From Deinococcus humi (GTDB lineage: Bacteria > Deinococcota > Deinococci > Deinococcales > Deinococcaceae): DNA of 64,000 bases. A program made the position numbers and the translations under genes. Every line of letters begins with the position of its first letter. The first letter of the stretch is position 1. Below are positions 31,744-40,481 of the stretch, piece after piece. The stretch spans positions 93,927-157,926 of the forward strand of contig NZ_JACHFL010000010.1 of the NCBI RefSeq assembly GCF_014201875.1, read 5' to 3'. The notes beneath the pieces are model-generated. The model had not been told where the DNA came from. It saw only the letters and a program-made list of their open reading frames with translations, and did no database searches.

Positions 31744-33194
31744 TGCGCTGGGTTTTGTCCGGCAGAGGGCAGCTCCTGCTGGCGCTCCTCACAGGCATTG
31801 GCCTTTTGGTCGCCTTTCTGCCCTCACCGCTGGGCTGGCTCGCGCCATTTCCCCTGGCCTGGCTGTTCCGGGCCGCGGCCCAGGCCGGGCCGGGCCTTCC
31901 GCCTGACCTTCGCTTTCGCTCTGGGATTTTTCGGAACGCTGCTGCTGTGGCTGCCCGGCAGCTTGACGCCCCTGTTCGGACCGGGTGTGGCGGCGCTGTA
32001 CCCCGTTCTGGTGGCGGGGCTGGCCGTGATGTGGGCCGCAACGGCCGCCCTCACGCGCCGCATCATGGGACCAGCCACCCTCTGGGCCCTGCCCTTCGCG
32101 TGGGTCCTGCTGGACACGGCGCGGAGTCTGGGGCCGTTCGGATTCACCTGGGGCAGCCTGGGGTACGCCTTCGCGTCCACCCCGCTCGTGCAGCTCGCGG
32201 ACCTGGGCGGCGTGTCGCTGGTGGGATTGCTCGTCGCGCTGACGGGGGCGGCCCTCGCCGACCGTCGCCCACGGGTCCTGCTGGGTGTGGCGGCGCTGCT
32301 GTCCCTGGGGATGGTGTACGGCCTCACCCGGCCACCGGACCTGCCCACCACCGAGCGGGCCCTCCTGGTTCAAGGCAACGTCGATCCGCGGGCCAAGGTC
32401 CAGGGACGTACGGGGGATGAACTGGAACGCTACCTGGCGCTGATCCGGGCGGGTCTGGCCACGGGTCCGGCAGGGCTGGTGGTGTGGCCCGAGACGGCTG
32501 CCCCGGCCGCCCCCACCTTCCCAGCGGTGGCCCGCGCGCTGACGGCGCTGAAGGTGCCGCTCCTGCTGGGCGCCCCGACCGAGGATGGTGGGTACCGCAA
32601 CAGCGTGTATGCCTTTGAGCAAGGCCAGGTGACCGGCCGGCAGGACAAGGTGCGGCTGGTTCCATTTGGGGAGTTCTTCCCAGGCCGGGTGATGTTTGAC
32701 GGCGCCTACCGGGCGGTGTTCCGCGCGCTGGGCCTGCCCCCATTGACGGGCGCCGTGCCCGGCCGCGCCCTGACACCGCTGCCCGTTGGTGACACCTGGG
32801 TGGGGACACTGATCTGCTACGAGTCGACCTTCCCAGCCTTCGCGCGCGCCCAGGTGAGGCAGGGCGCGCAGGTCCTGGCCGTGGTGTCGAACGACGCCTG
32901 GTTCGGGCCGTCCGTGGGCGCCGAGCAACACTTCCAGATGGGGCGGGTGCGGGCCATCGAGCCCCGGCGCTGGCTCCTGCGGGCGGGCAACGACGGGGTC
33001 ACGGCGGTGGTCGCGCCCTCCGGACAGGTCACGGCCCGGCTACCGCGGGGGTCGCGGCGGTGCTGTCCGCATCCTTCGCAAAGGCCGGAACCTGGACACC
33101 GTACGTCCAGTGGGGCGAGTGGACCACGGCGCTGAGCGCGCTGGTGCTGCTGGGGATGGGCACGTGCAGGTTCAGAGCCAAGCGGCAGGCCTAG
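31743..33194 (+). pseudogene. Apolipoprotein N-acyltransferase with two frameshifts
   Basis: The protein runs in three frames. Frame 1 gives MRWVLSGRGQLLLALLTGIG to about 31890. Frame 2 gives AFRLTFAFALGFFGTLLLWL to about 33045 and contains the Glu (WPETAAP), Lys (KVRLVPFGEF) and Cys (LICYESTFPAF) residues. Frame 3 resumes at VAAVLSASFAKAGTW, closing at 33192. The shifts lie in GGCCGGGCCGGGCC (one extra base) and in a G-run near 33050 (one base lost), so they restore the frame and could be sequencing errors. Otherwise it is a broken second lnt. Confidence 0.78.
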
Positions 33195-33661
33195 CGCTGG
33201 CCCCCCTCCGAGGTCTGGCGGGTCTCCAACGGGGCTTCCCTGGAACAGAGGCTGAACACTGTCTCCCCACGCTGCCAAATTTCTGTCCACCTGTTCAAAG
33301 AATCATCTCATCGGACGATGCCTCAGCTCTCCCCCTTCGCCAACAGATCCTGCGCTTGAGGAGGTGAGGGTGGAGCGCTGCCTGCCCCGGACCGGAGACT
33401 TGTCACGGCGCCTGGGGTCAGGCATCCACCTGTCGCACGACAATTTTCTCTCCAGGCCCCGCCGTACTGGCGGTGATGGAGTTGCTGGGATGACGTCACA
33501 AGAGCTGCGGGCGGGTCTCGCCGCTCACGACCCTGGGGCCCCCGACGACCGATTGCAGCAGGCGCAGGCGCCGCTCACGACATTCGCCTGCCTTTGCTCC
33601 CTTCCTCAAAGGGTGAAACTCCTTCACTAGGTCTTCACCTGACCCCATTAGGGTGGGTGGA
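33195..33661. other. Intergenic region, about 470 bp
   Basis: No recognisable gene. The open frames here have no domain match and no ribosome site. The end of the region carries the upstream sequence of the peptidase-like gene. Confidence 0.4.
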
Positions 33662-34270
33662 ATGAGGCGATGGTCCATATTGATGCTGGTGGCGCTCGCG
33701 CTGCCGGGTGGGAGCGAGGCTGCCACCGTTCAGGTGCGCTCAGGCGACACCTTATCTGTGCTGGCCCTGCGCCACAAAACCAGCGTGAGCGCCCTGCTGA
33801 ACGCCAATCCGGGCATCCGGCCCAGGGAACTGAGGATCGGGCAGGTGCTGCAACTCCCCAGTCCACCGATCCGGTCCCGCGGTGGGATCACCGTGCGGTC
33901 CGCCTCCACGGGTGGGCCGGCGGCGCTGCCCCTTCAGGGCCGGTTAACCACGCCCTTTAGTGCGGCTCACGGCGGTCTGGATCTGGCCGCCCCTCGCGGC
34001 ACGCCGATCCGCTCGGTGATGGCGGGAACGGTCAGAGAAGCGGCCTTCGATGTTCGCAACGGTTGGGGCTGGACCGTGGTGATTGATCATGGTGGCGGGT
34101 ACACGACGCGCTACAGCCACAACAGTGTCAACCTGGTGACTCCAGGACAGCGGGTGAGTGCTGGACAGACGATTGCCAGGGTGGGCAGCACTGGGAACAG
34201 CACGGGGCCACATGTGGATTTCCGCCTGGCCCAGGCGGGACGCCCCGTCAATCCCGAGCTCCTTTTTTAG
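33662..34270 (+). CDS. Secreted LysM plus M23-like protein
   Basis: A signal peptide (ILMLVALALPGGSEA) is followed by a LysM peptidoglycan-binding domain (about residues 24-68, VQVRSGDTLSVLALRHKTSV) and a C-terminal M23/LytM-like domain (HGGLDLAAPRGTPI, GYTTRYSHNS, GNSTGPHVDFRL). The first Zn motif HxxxD is intact, but the usual HxH (HLHFE) is HVD. It may therefore be a non-catalytic regulator of the EnvC type rather than an active endopeptidase. Confidence 0.82.
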   Translation: MRRWSILMLVALALPGGSEAATVQVRSGDTLSVLALRHKTSVSALLNANPGIRPRELRIGQVLQLPSPPIRSRGGITVRSASTGGPAALPLQGRLTTPFSAAHGGLDLAAPRGTPIRSVMAGTVREAAFDVRNGWGWTVVIDHGGGYTTRYSHNSVNLVTPGQRVSAGQTIARVGSTGNSTGPHVDFRLAQAGRPVNPELLF

Positions 34271-34322
34271 CCGCCTGCCGACGCCGCCCCGTGGCCTGAT
34301 GACCGTAGGGACATTTCAACTC

Positions 34323-34350
34323 AATATCTAAGCAGTTATGCAGGTATGGT
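34323..34350 (+). promoter_or_regulatory. Second ArsR-like operator with leaderless -10 box
   Basis: The stretch aligns over 28 bp with the zntA operator at 24891-24918, with about 19 identities and an identical CAGGTAT. The dyad core is AGCA-N4-TGCA flanked by ATA and TAT. The -10 box TATGGT (34345-34350) lies 6 nt before the GTG at 34357. Confidence 0.6.
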
Positions 34351-34356
34351 GCTGAG

Positions 34357-34608
34357 GTGACCCAATTTCTCGTGAGGGTAGGACTGGAGGCCACACTCCC
34401 GGGTGTTTCGGGTGTGGCCCTGCTGCTCAAAAGCGGGACGGTTCAGGCCAGGCCTGAATCGCCCAGCGGGATCATTCCCGGTCTTCTGCACCGGGGGTTC
34501 ACTCGAAACACCGGCATGGCCTGGAGCCTGCCGGGCAACCGCACCCAGCCGGGGGCCGCGCCTGCTGAATGGGTCCATCCCCCGGGCCTCGATCAAGGAG
34601 AACCATGA
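34357..34608 (+). pseudogene. Decayed lspA retained as short leader frame
   Basis: The 83-codon frame contains GIIPGLLHRGFTRNTGMAWS, matching LLPGLLHLGFTLNPGMAWG of the intact lspA at 28216. Both catalytic Asp regions and most helices are deleted. It is still an open frame with a leaderless GTG and an ATGA overlap with the DUF3105 start, so it may survive as a translation-coupling leader. Confidence 0.65.
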
Positions 34609-35102
34609 ACTATTTCCTGCCACTGCTGCTGCTGGGCCTCGTGGCCTGCAACAACGCCCCTGACACCATCGAGGGCGTTCAGACCTTTGCCTACGAGGGC
34701 GGAGACCACAAGGAGGGGCGCATCGAGTACAAGGAAGCGTTGCCCGTGGGTGGCAGTCACAATCCCGGCTGGCAGAACTGCGGCGAGTACACCCAGCCGC
34801 TGTACAACGAGTATGCGGTTCATAGCCTGGAACACGGCGCGGTGTGGATCACCTACCAGCCTGACCTGCCCACAGCACAGCTCGAAGCCTTGAGGCAGGC
34901 CGCGGCAGGCCGCACCCACATGCTGCTGTCGCCCAGGACCGATCAGTCCGCGCCCATCGTCCTGACGGCCTGGAACGCCCAGCTCGAGCTCCAGCAAGCG
35001 AACGATGCCCGCCTCAAGACGTTCATTCAGAAGTATGAGCAGGGGGGGAGCGCCCCGGAAATCGGCGCGTCGTGCAGCAACGCATACAACGGCACGCAGT
35101 GA
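34605..35102 (+). CDS. DUF3105 lipoprotein, copy 2
   Basis: The signal and lipobox LLGLVAC (Cys near residue 15) precede a canonical DUF3105 domain: SHNPGWQNCGEYTQPLYNEY, VHSLEHGAVWITYQ, and a Cys near the end (GASCSN). AAGGAG stands 4 nt before the ATG. The gene is about half identical to copy 1 at 28743 and keeps the family HSLEHGAVW motif. It is followed by a DUF305 gene in the same order as the first unit. Confidence 0.85.
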   Translation: MNYFLPLLLLGLVACNNAPDTIEGVQTFAYEGGDHKEGRIEYKEALPVGGSHNPGWQNCGEYTQPLYNEYAVHSLEHGAVWITYQPDLPTAQLEALRQAAAGRTHMLLSPRTDQSAPIVLTAWNAQLELQQANDARLKTFIQKYEQGGSAPEIGASCSNAYNGTQ

Positions 35103-35713
35103 GGCTGAGCTGGCCCACGCTGGTGGGTGTGTCGCTCCTGGGGCTGGGCGTGGGCGGCGCCATCACCTGGGCCGGCACCCGTCCCCCGGCCGAGGGCAGC
35201 CCCGAAGTGCGCTTTGCCCGTGACATGAGCGCGCACCACGCCCAGGCGGTGGACATGAGCGTCACGCTGCTCAAGCGGGCCAACGACCGCGCCGTCCGCG
35301 TGCTGGCCCAGGACGTCGCCTTGACCCAGCAGGCCCAGATCGGTCAGATGAGCGGCTGGCTGATGGCCTGGAACCGCCCGCTGTCCGGGCTGAACGCGCC
35401 GATGGCCGGGATGAACCGGGAGGCAATGGGCATAGCGTCCGTCTCAGATGTGCGACAACTCGAGGACCTGTCCCCCGCCGTGGCCGAGAGCCGGTACCTG
35501 GTGTTGATGCGTAAACACCATCTGGGCGGCGTGGCCATGGCAAAGTCAGCCCTGAACACGGTCAGGGCGGAGCCGGTTCGCGCCTTTGCCCAGCGGGTGG
35601 TGGTCTCGCAGACCGCTGAAATCAATGCCATTGACGCCCTGCTCGAGCAGCGCGCGCTGACCCCCCCAGCCGATACACCTGGGACCATGGATGAGATGAA
35701 CCATGATCAGTGA
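35072..35713 (+). CDS. DUF305-family exported protein, copy 2
   Basis: An N-terminal membrane segment (VGVSLLGLGVGGAITWAG) and DUF305 domain with FARDMSAHHAQAVDMSVTLL and VLMRKHHLGGVAMAKSAL. Additional Met residues (MAGMNREAMG) could bind copper. The GTG at 35072 corresponds to the start of copy 1; a GTG at 35099 overlapping the DUF3105 stop is an alternative. A nearby SCO1 gene points to copper for this copy. Confidence 0.82.
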   Translation: MQQRIQRHAVRLSWPTLVGVSLLGLGVGGAITWAGTRPPAEGSPEVRFARDMSAHHAQAVDMSVTLLKRANDRAVRVLAQDVALTQQAQIGQMSGWLMAWNRPLSGLNAPMAGMNREAMGIASVSDVRQLEDLSPAVAESRYLVLMRKHHLGGVAMAKSALNTVRAEPVRAFAQRVVVSQTAEINAIDALLEQRALTPPADTPGTMDEMNHDQ

Positions 35714-35916
35714 GGCTCGGCTGACGCCGCGTGACCTGCCCCAGCGGCAGGCGCTCTGGAGGACCTTCGCGCTGCATGTTTCCATCAGGTTATGGGTGAC
35801 CCACGCGCTCGCAGCTGCAGATCCGTTTCTGGCAAAGGAAACTGAAGACTGATGATCGAGATTTCATGCGCCGGGGCTGATCTGTCCAACACCTGTCATG
35901 CGCAGCAAGGCTGCCA

Positions 35917-36570
35917 ATGACCCAGTTTTCCGAGCCTGTCGGCCCCTCGGCTCCCTCACGTTCCTGGAAACAGTCATTGACCCTGGCCGTGCTGGTGCTC
36001 TGCGGCCTGCTTGGTGGCGTGCTGGCGTACAGTAAACTCCGCAATCCAGCGAACTTTTTTGGCACCTCTTATCCACCGCAACTGGCTGCCCCGCCCCTCT
36101 CTGGGATTGGAGAGGATGGACAGGCGCTGGCCCTGAGTGATTTCAGGGGACAGACGGTGGCTGTTTTCTTTGGCTTTCTCAACTGTCCGAATATTTGTCC
36201 CACCACGCTCGCCGCGCTGGAACGGGTCAGGCAGGCCCTGCCCGTCCGGCAGCGTGAACAGTTCGCCACCCTCCTGGTCTCGGTTGATCCCAAACGGGAC
36301 ACGGTGGCGAAGGTACGAGAGTATGTACGCTTTTTCAGCCCCTCAGCCCATGGCATGGTGATCCCTCAGCCCCAGCTCACCCAGGCGGCGGCCAGCTGGG
36401 GCGTGGGGTATCAATACACCGAAGTCAAGGGCCCACTGGATTACCAGGTGAATCACACCACGGGTATTTATCTCGTCGACCAGTTCGGCATGCGGCGTGT
36501 GGTCTGGGATTACACCCAACTCAACGAACTGGACCGGATGGTGTCCGATATCCGCAAGGTGATGCGGTGA
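35917..36570 (+). CDS. SCO1/SenC-family copper chaperone
   Basis: A membrane anchor at about residues 22-42 precedes a thioredoxin-like SCO domain. The copper site is GFLNCPNICPTTLAAL (CxxxC) with the distant His in VNHTTGIYLVD. SCO proteins deliver copper to the CuA site of cytochrome oxidase or act as thiol reductants. It is about 200 bp downstream of the DUF305 gene. The longer CPNIC form is typical. Confidence 0.9.
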   Translation: MTQFSEPVGPSAPSRSWKQSLTLAVLVLCGLLGGVLAYSKLRNPANFFGTSYPPQLAAPPLSGIGEDGQALALSDFRGQTVAVFFGFLNCPNICPTTLAALERVRQALPVRQREQFATLLVSVDPKRDTVAKVREYVRFFSPSAHGMVIPQPQLTQAAASWGVGYQYTEVKGPLDYQVNHTTGIYLVDQFGMRRVVWDYTQLNELDRMVSDIRKVMR

Positions 36571-36999
36571 ATCCGGCAGGTTGCTCCGCTTGCCATGGCG
36601 TTCAGCGGACGGTGTCAGCCCATCAAGGCGGCGGCTCCGCTCATCTGGAGCCAACATGAAGCCGCAGACTGCTGATTCAGAAGGCTCCATCCACAGGCGC
36701 GGCCAGCTTCACGCCCGTGGTTTGATCCTGGGTGCGCTGGCAAGGGCGGGGGCGGCCCTGCTCGGATCCCTCTGGCGCACCCCGCCAACGTCGTGTGACC
36801 CGGCCCTCATCCCGTTCAGCCTGAAGACAGGCAGTGTCAATCGGCCAGGCCGCGCCCTGCAGAAGGTCAGCCGGGGCAAGCTGTCTGGAGGCCGCTTGCC
36901 CAAGCGGGCCCATGGGAAACCCTCCCAGCGTGACCAGGTGCACTCCCCACGCTTCCAGGGTTGGCGGTGCTCGTGACGGCGGCACAGCGGCAGAACGGG
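36571..36999. other. Intergenic region, about 430 bp
   Basis: No recognisable gene or strong secondary structure was seen. It ends in the arsR-family promoter. Confidence 0.4.
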
Positions 37000-37011
37000 T
37001 ACACTCCGGAA
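37000..37011 (+). promoter_or_regulatory. Leaderless -10 box of the arsR-family gene
   Basis: TACACT (37000-37005) preceded by GGG lies exactly 6 nt before the ATG at 37012. No convincing -35 box and no obvious ArsR dyad overlap it. Confidence 0.55.
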
Positions 37012-37374
37012 ATGAGAATGCCGTCTCAAGAAGACCTGTGTGAGGTGCCCTGTGTGCACCCAGAAGCGGTTCAAGAAGCGCGGAGCGCCCTGCCGGACTC
37101 GAACTGCGTTGAGCGTGCCACGGCTTTTCTGAAACTGGTGGGCGATCCCACGCGGCTGAGGCTTCTGAGCGCCCTCAAGACGCGCGAGCTGTGTGTGTGC
37201 GACCTCGCGGCGGTGGTAGGACTGAGCGAGAGTGCCGTGAGCCACCAATTGCGGCTGCTGCGGGCTGGACGGGTGGTGACCTTTCGCAAAGCTGGACGGA
37301 TCGCGTATTACCGGCTGCTCGATCACCACGTGACGGTCCTGATCAAGAGTGCGCTGGAGCATGCGGCAGAGTAA
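37012..37374 (+). CDS. ArsR/SmtB-family metal sensor, CadC-like
   Basis: A 120-residue repressor with winged helix (VGDPTRLRLLSALKTREL, VGLSESAVSHQLRLLRAG). Both known metal sites look complete. The alpha3N type has N-terminal Cys10 and Cys14 plus Cys61-x-Cys63 in ELCVCDL. The alpha5 type has Asp104, His106, His117 and Glu120 (DHHVTVLIKSALEHAAE). This matches CadC-like sensors of Cd/Pb/Zn. It probably represses the operators at 24891 and 34323. The start follows the leaderless promoter and not the longer open frame. Confidence 0.9.
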   Translation: MRMPSQEDLCEVPCVHPEAVQEARSALPDSNCVERATAFLKLVGDPTRLRLLSALKTRELCVCDLAAVVGLSESAVSHQLRLLRAGRVVTFRKAGRIAYYRLLDHHVTVLIKSALEHAAE

Positions 37375-37792
37375 ACGGCGTGCGCTTGGGAAGTGGCTGG
37401 GCCTGGCGCTGGCACTGCTGGGCCTGGGCATCTGGCTGGCCCGTGAGGTCCAGGCCAGGGGGCCGCTGTACTGCTTTGAGCGGCCTGGGACGGTCTGGAA
37501 TGGGGTGGCCCCATTGCCCGCTGGCTTTCAGCGGGAGTGCCCCCAAAGCCGCAGCTACCGCGCCGAAGTCCGGAGCGGTCAGAGCCGCGTCGAACAGTAT
37601 CGCGTTCCCGGCTGGCAGCCGCGCGTCCTGATTCCTGCCCTGAAACAGGGGGGCTACCTTCAGATCACTGATGAACCCATCGGACCGGGCAATTACTCGG
37701 CGTTCCTGGGCCGCGCGGGCGTGCCAGAGGTGCAGTACCTCGCCAGTCTGCAGGGCGACACCACCCTGATCACCTTGAGTGGGCGGCCGTGA
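37361..37792 (+). CDS. Hypothetical exported protein
   Basis: A 143-residue protein with one N-terminal hydrophobic segment (WLGLALALLGLGIWLA) and a soluble remainder (GPLYCFERPGTVWNGVAPLP). No family was recognised. It overlaps the end of the arsR-family gene, and the start is uncertain (ATG 37361 or GTG 37349). Confidence 0.6.
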   Translation: MRQSKRRALGKWLGLALALLGLGIWLAREVQARGPLYCFERPGTVWNGVAPLPAGFQRECPQSRSYRAEVRSGQSRVEQYRVPGWQPRVLIPALKQGGYLQITDEPIGPGNYSAFLGRAGVPEVQYLASLQGDTTLITLSGRP

Positions 37793-37941
37793 AGCACTGT
37801 GACTGGAGTGCCCAGCTGTTGATTGGACTGTATGCCCTGAAACCCAAACGGAAGGATTCAACGTAAGCTTGGTGGCTTGGGGGCGTGCGAACCAGCTTTT
37901 ACGTCCGATCCAACACACAACGGCGTCAGATCCCCTGGAGT

Positions 37942-39135
37942 TCAGAATTTGACCATAAATGCTGTGAAGTACATCAGCGCTACACCTGCCGTGAAGCCGC
38001 CGAAGTTTGACCAGCCTGCCACTGGCAGTCCCAACCTCGCGGTGTTGCGAACGACCAACTGACCTACTTCCCAAACGACCTGGACGATAGCTCCAAGGCC
38101 AATCGCCAGAAACACGGTCGACAGCACTGGATTGAAGGCAAAACCCCCAATCCAGGTGCCCAGGATGGCCGGGCCGCCCGCGATCAAGGCAAGCAGAAAA
38201 AATTGCTTCAGGCCCGGATTGCGCTTGACCAAGGGGGCCACAATGCCTATCCCTTCCGTGATGTTGTGCAAGGTAAATCCGAGGATCAAGAAGGTGCCCA
38301 GTGCGCCTTCGCCCATGGCAAAGGCTGCGCCGATGGCCAGTCCCTCACCGAGGTTGTGCAGGCCGATGCCAGTCGCAATCCGGTAGGAGAGGCCCAGCGG
38401 TTGCTCGTCGGCATTGCGTTTGCCACTGATGGCCAGCAGCACACCCACAGTCAGCACGGCAATCAGCGTAATCGCAGGGGTCCCTTGCCAGAAGGCCGGT
38501 AGGCCAACCGCAAATTCCTGGGCGTCCAGCCAGGTCCCAATGGCAAGGTAGACCAGCAGGCCCACCGTCAGCGAGAGGATAAAGTTCATGGCCCGGCCAC
38601 TCAGACGGCGCATCCACGGATACCACAGCATCCCCAGCAGCACGGGCACCAGACCGACGTACAGACCCACCAACCCGAAGCGGGCGAACAGGCTCCCGCT
38701 GAGTTGCGGTGTCAAGGTCGCGACAGGGATAGTGGCCGTAAATGTGGCGCCAAGAGTGCTGAGCAGGGTGATGGAATGCGCCTCGCCCTCGACCCACGGG
38801 TATGGAATGGTGATGGTGGTGGAGCCGAGCCGCGGGATGGGCCCAGGAGGATCGGCTGTAAAGTTCCAGAACGCGTCGTCAACCATCACCTGCGGAATGG
38901 TCATGGTCTGCGGACTGTCGTTCACAACCTGCATGGTGATGACGCCGCGCTCCGGAAGGGTAATGCGGCCAATGTTGAGCTGTTCTACAGGCAGGCCGCT
39001 CAATCCTTTCAGGCCGCCGCCAGTTGCGACAAGGTAAGCAAGGACAGCCCCGAGCAGCAATACAGGTAGGATGGCCAGTCCCCACAGGCTGCTGGCGGTA
39101 CCGGTTTTCGCAGGATTGGGAACGTTCGTGCTCAC
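37942..39135 (-). CDS. ZIP permease with N-terminal periplasmic beta domain
   Basis: After one anchor helix (about residues 15-37) comes a beta-sandwich-like extracytoplasmic domain of about 100 residues (VITMQVVNDSPQTMTIPQVM, FWNFTADPPG). An eight-helix ZIP permease follows, with helix 4 GLHNLGEGLAIG and helix 5 FTLHNITEGIGIV, both canonical metal sites. It is likely an importer of Mn, Fe or Zn. The GTG start overlaps the stop of the multicopper oxidase (GTGA), so the two are co-translated. Confidence 0.85.
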   Translation of the reverse strand: MSTNVPNPAKTGTASSLWGLAILPVLLLGAVLAYLVATGGGLKGLSGLPVEQLNIGRITLPERGVITMQVVNDSPQTMTIPQVMVDDAFWNFTADPPGPIPRLGSTTITIPYPWVEGEAHSITLLSTLGATFTATIPVATLTPQLSGSLFARFGLVGLYVGLVPVLLGMLWYPWMRRLSGRAMNFILSLTVGLLVYLAIGTWLDAQEFAVGLPAFWQGTPAITLIAVLTVGVLLAISGKRNADEQPLGLSYRIATGIGLHNLGEGLAIGAAFAMGEGALGTFLILGFTLHNITEGIGIVAPLVKRNPGLKQFFLLALIAGGPAILGTWIGGFAFNPVLSTVFLAIGLGAIVQVVWEVGQLVVRNTARLGLPVAGWSNFGGFTAGVALMYFTAFMVKF

Positions 39136-40283
39136 GCGCCCTGCCCCTTGACAGTACTGCCCTGCGTCGCGCGGCGATCCCACGCAGCATCCAGTCCTGC
39201 GTCCTTCAAAGCGGCGGCGTAATTGGCGCTTTCCACGACATTGAAAAGACCCATCCAGCCCAACTCTGTGAACTCGCTGATGTGGGGGTGAAACATGAAC
39301 TGGCCTGTAAACCGATAGCGGAATTCCAGAATGCCGCGCTGGCCCTGACCCTGCGTGATGGTGTCCACGATGCGGCTGGTGGGCTCAAGAGTCGTACCAG
39401 TGTCGTAGTAGTTGAAAAAATTGGCATGCAGGTGGAAACCGTTAATCAGGTCGAATTCCAAAATATTGATCAGGTAGAGGCGGATCAGTTCACCTTTCTT
39501 GACCGGAATAGGCCGCCGCGCAAACTCAAAGCCTACGGTGTTCACCGCGTAAATCTCGTTGGCTCCGTCGAAATTGGTATCGAAGGCGTTCTGGAGCATC
39601 ATGAACTCGCGGGCGGGGGGCCGTCCGCCTCTGGGATCGACGATAAAAGCCCCGTACATGCCCTTGTGAATGTGGCGCTTGAGGCTGGTGGCGTGGCAGT
39701 GGTAGAGATGGCAGCCAAACGGCTCGGCGTCGAACTCGTAGACAAAGCTCGCACCGGGTTGAATCTCACCGGGACCCGCACCGGGCACACCGTCCATCTC
39801 AGCAGCATGCACGCCGTGAAAGTGAATGGTGTGCGGGTGCGAAGTGTGGTTGAAAAAGGTGATGCGCAGCCGGTCACCTTCGGTGCAGCGCAGGGTCGGC
39901 CCGGGTACCCGCCCGTTGTAGGTCCAGGCCGGAAAGAACACGCCGGGGGCAATCTCAATTTCTTTTTCCTGTGCCGTAATGGTGTAGTCGCGCAGGGTCT
40001 GGCCGTTCGGAAGTCGGCTGACCTTGCCTCCGTCCCAGTCGGTCAGCAGCTGCATGGGGTCGAAGCCGTTGCGGACATGATCCACCGTGCCGACCAGCAG
40101 GTTGCCACCGTGTTCGCCGTGGCCTTTGGGGGATGTGGCAGGAGGGGGCATCTTCGTGTGATCCATCGCGGCAGCGGGAGGCACTTGGCCCACCGCCTGT
40201 GCACCCACCAAAGCCGCGGCGCTCCCTGCCCCCGCGCGCAGCACGTCCCGGCGCGAGAGCAAAGACTGAAGCCAACGGCTCAT
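39132..40283 (-). CDS. Tat-exported multicopper oxidase
   Basis: A 383-residue periplasmic oxidase. A Tat-like signal has SRRDVLRAGAG. The copper motifs are HTIHFHGVH, the type 1 site in LYHCHATSLKRHIHKGMYG, NGFHLHANFF and MFHPHISEFTELGWMG. The last lacks Cys, so the type 1 copper is only in the first domain, as in two-domain oxidases. GGAG lies 6 nt before the ATG at 40283, which excludes the 40334 start. It may oxidise Mn(II) or Fe(II) for the coupled ZIP permease; this is inferred. Confidence 0.88.
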   Translation of the reverse strand: MSRWLQSLLSRRDVLRAGAGSAAALVGAQAVGQVPPAAAMDHTKMPPPATSPKGHGEHGGNLLVGTVDHVRNGFDPMQLLTDWDGGKVSRLPNGQTLRDYTITAQEKEIEIAPGVFFPAWTYNGRVPGPTLRCTEGDRLRITFFNHTSHPHTIHFHGVHAAEMDGVPGAGPGEIQPGASFVYEFDAEPFGCHLYHCHATSLKRHIHKGMYGAFIVDPRGGRPPAREFMMLQNAFDTNFDGANEIYAVNTVGFEFARRPIPVKKGELIRLYLINILEFDLINGFHLHANFFNYYDTGTTLEPTSRIVDTITQGQGQRGILEFRYRFTGQFMFHPHISEFTELGWMGLFNVVESANYAAALKDAGLDAAWDRRATQGSTVKGQGA

Positions 40284-40322
40284 AGAACACTCCAAAAACG
40301 AGAGTGAGAGGACGACATGCTT

Positions 40323-40351
40323 TATATTAGACATACCTAAAAAAAAGTCAA
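40323..40351 (-). promoter_or_regulatory. Promoter of the oxidase-ZIP operon with DtxR-like box
   Basis: On the minus strand TTGACT (40346-40351) and AATATA (40323-40328) are separated by 17 bp, a near-consensus promoter. The dyad TTAG-N6-CTAA at 40327-40340 overlaps the spacer and -10 box, where a bound repressor would block polymerase. Confidence 0.75.
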
Positions 40352-40456
40352 GCAGGCCTGCCCTCCTGATTCGCTTGCTGCCTTAAAATTCGGGGTGTGC
40401 ACCTCATGACATTAAGGATCATGTTTTTATCCTTCCTCGTTGATCTGTGCTATTGA

Positions 40457-40474
40457 TTTTAGGAAGAGCTAAAA
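40457..40474 (+). promoter_or_regulatory. DtxR-like operator before the mntR-like gene
   Basis: TTTTAG-GAAGAG-CTAAAA is a perfect 6-bp-arm dyad ending 7 nt before the ATG at 40482. It shares the TTAG-N6-CTAA core with the site at 40327, implying that the regulator controls itself and the oxidase-ZIP operon. Confidence 0.75.
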
Positions 40475-40481
40475 TGGAGGA

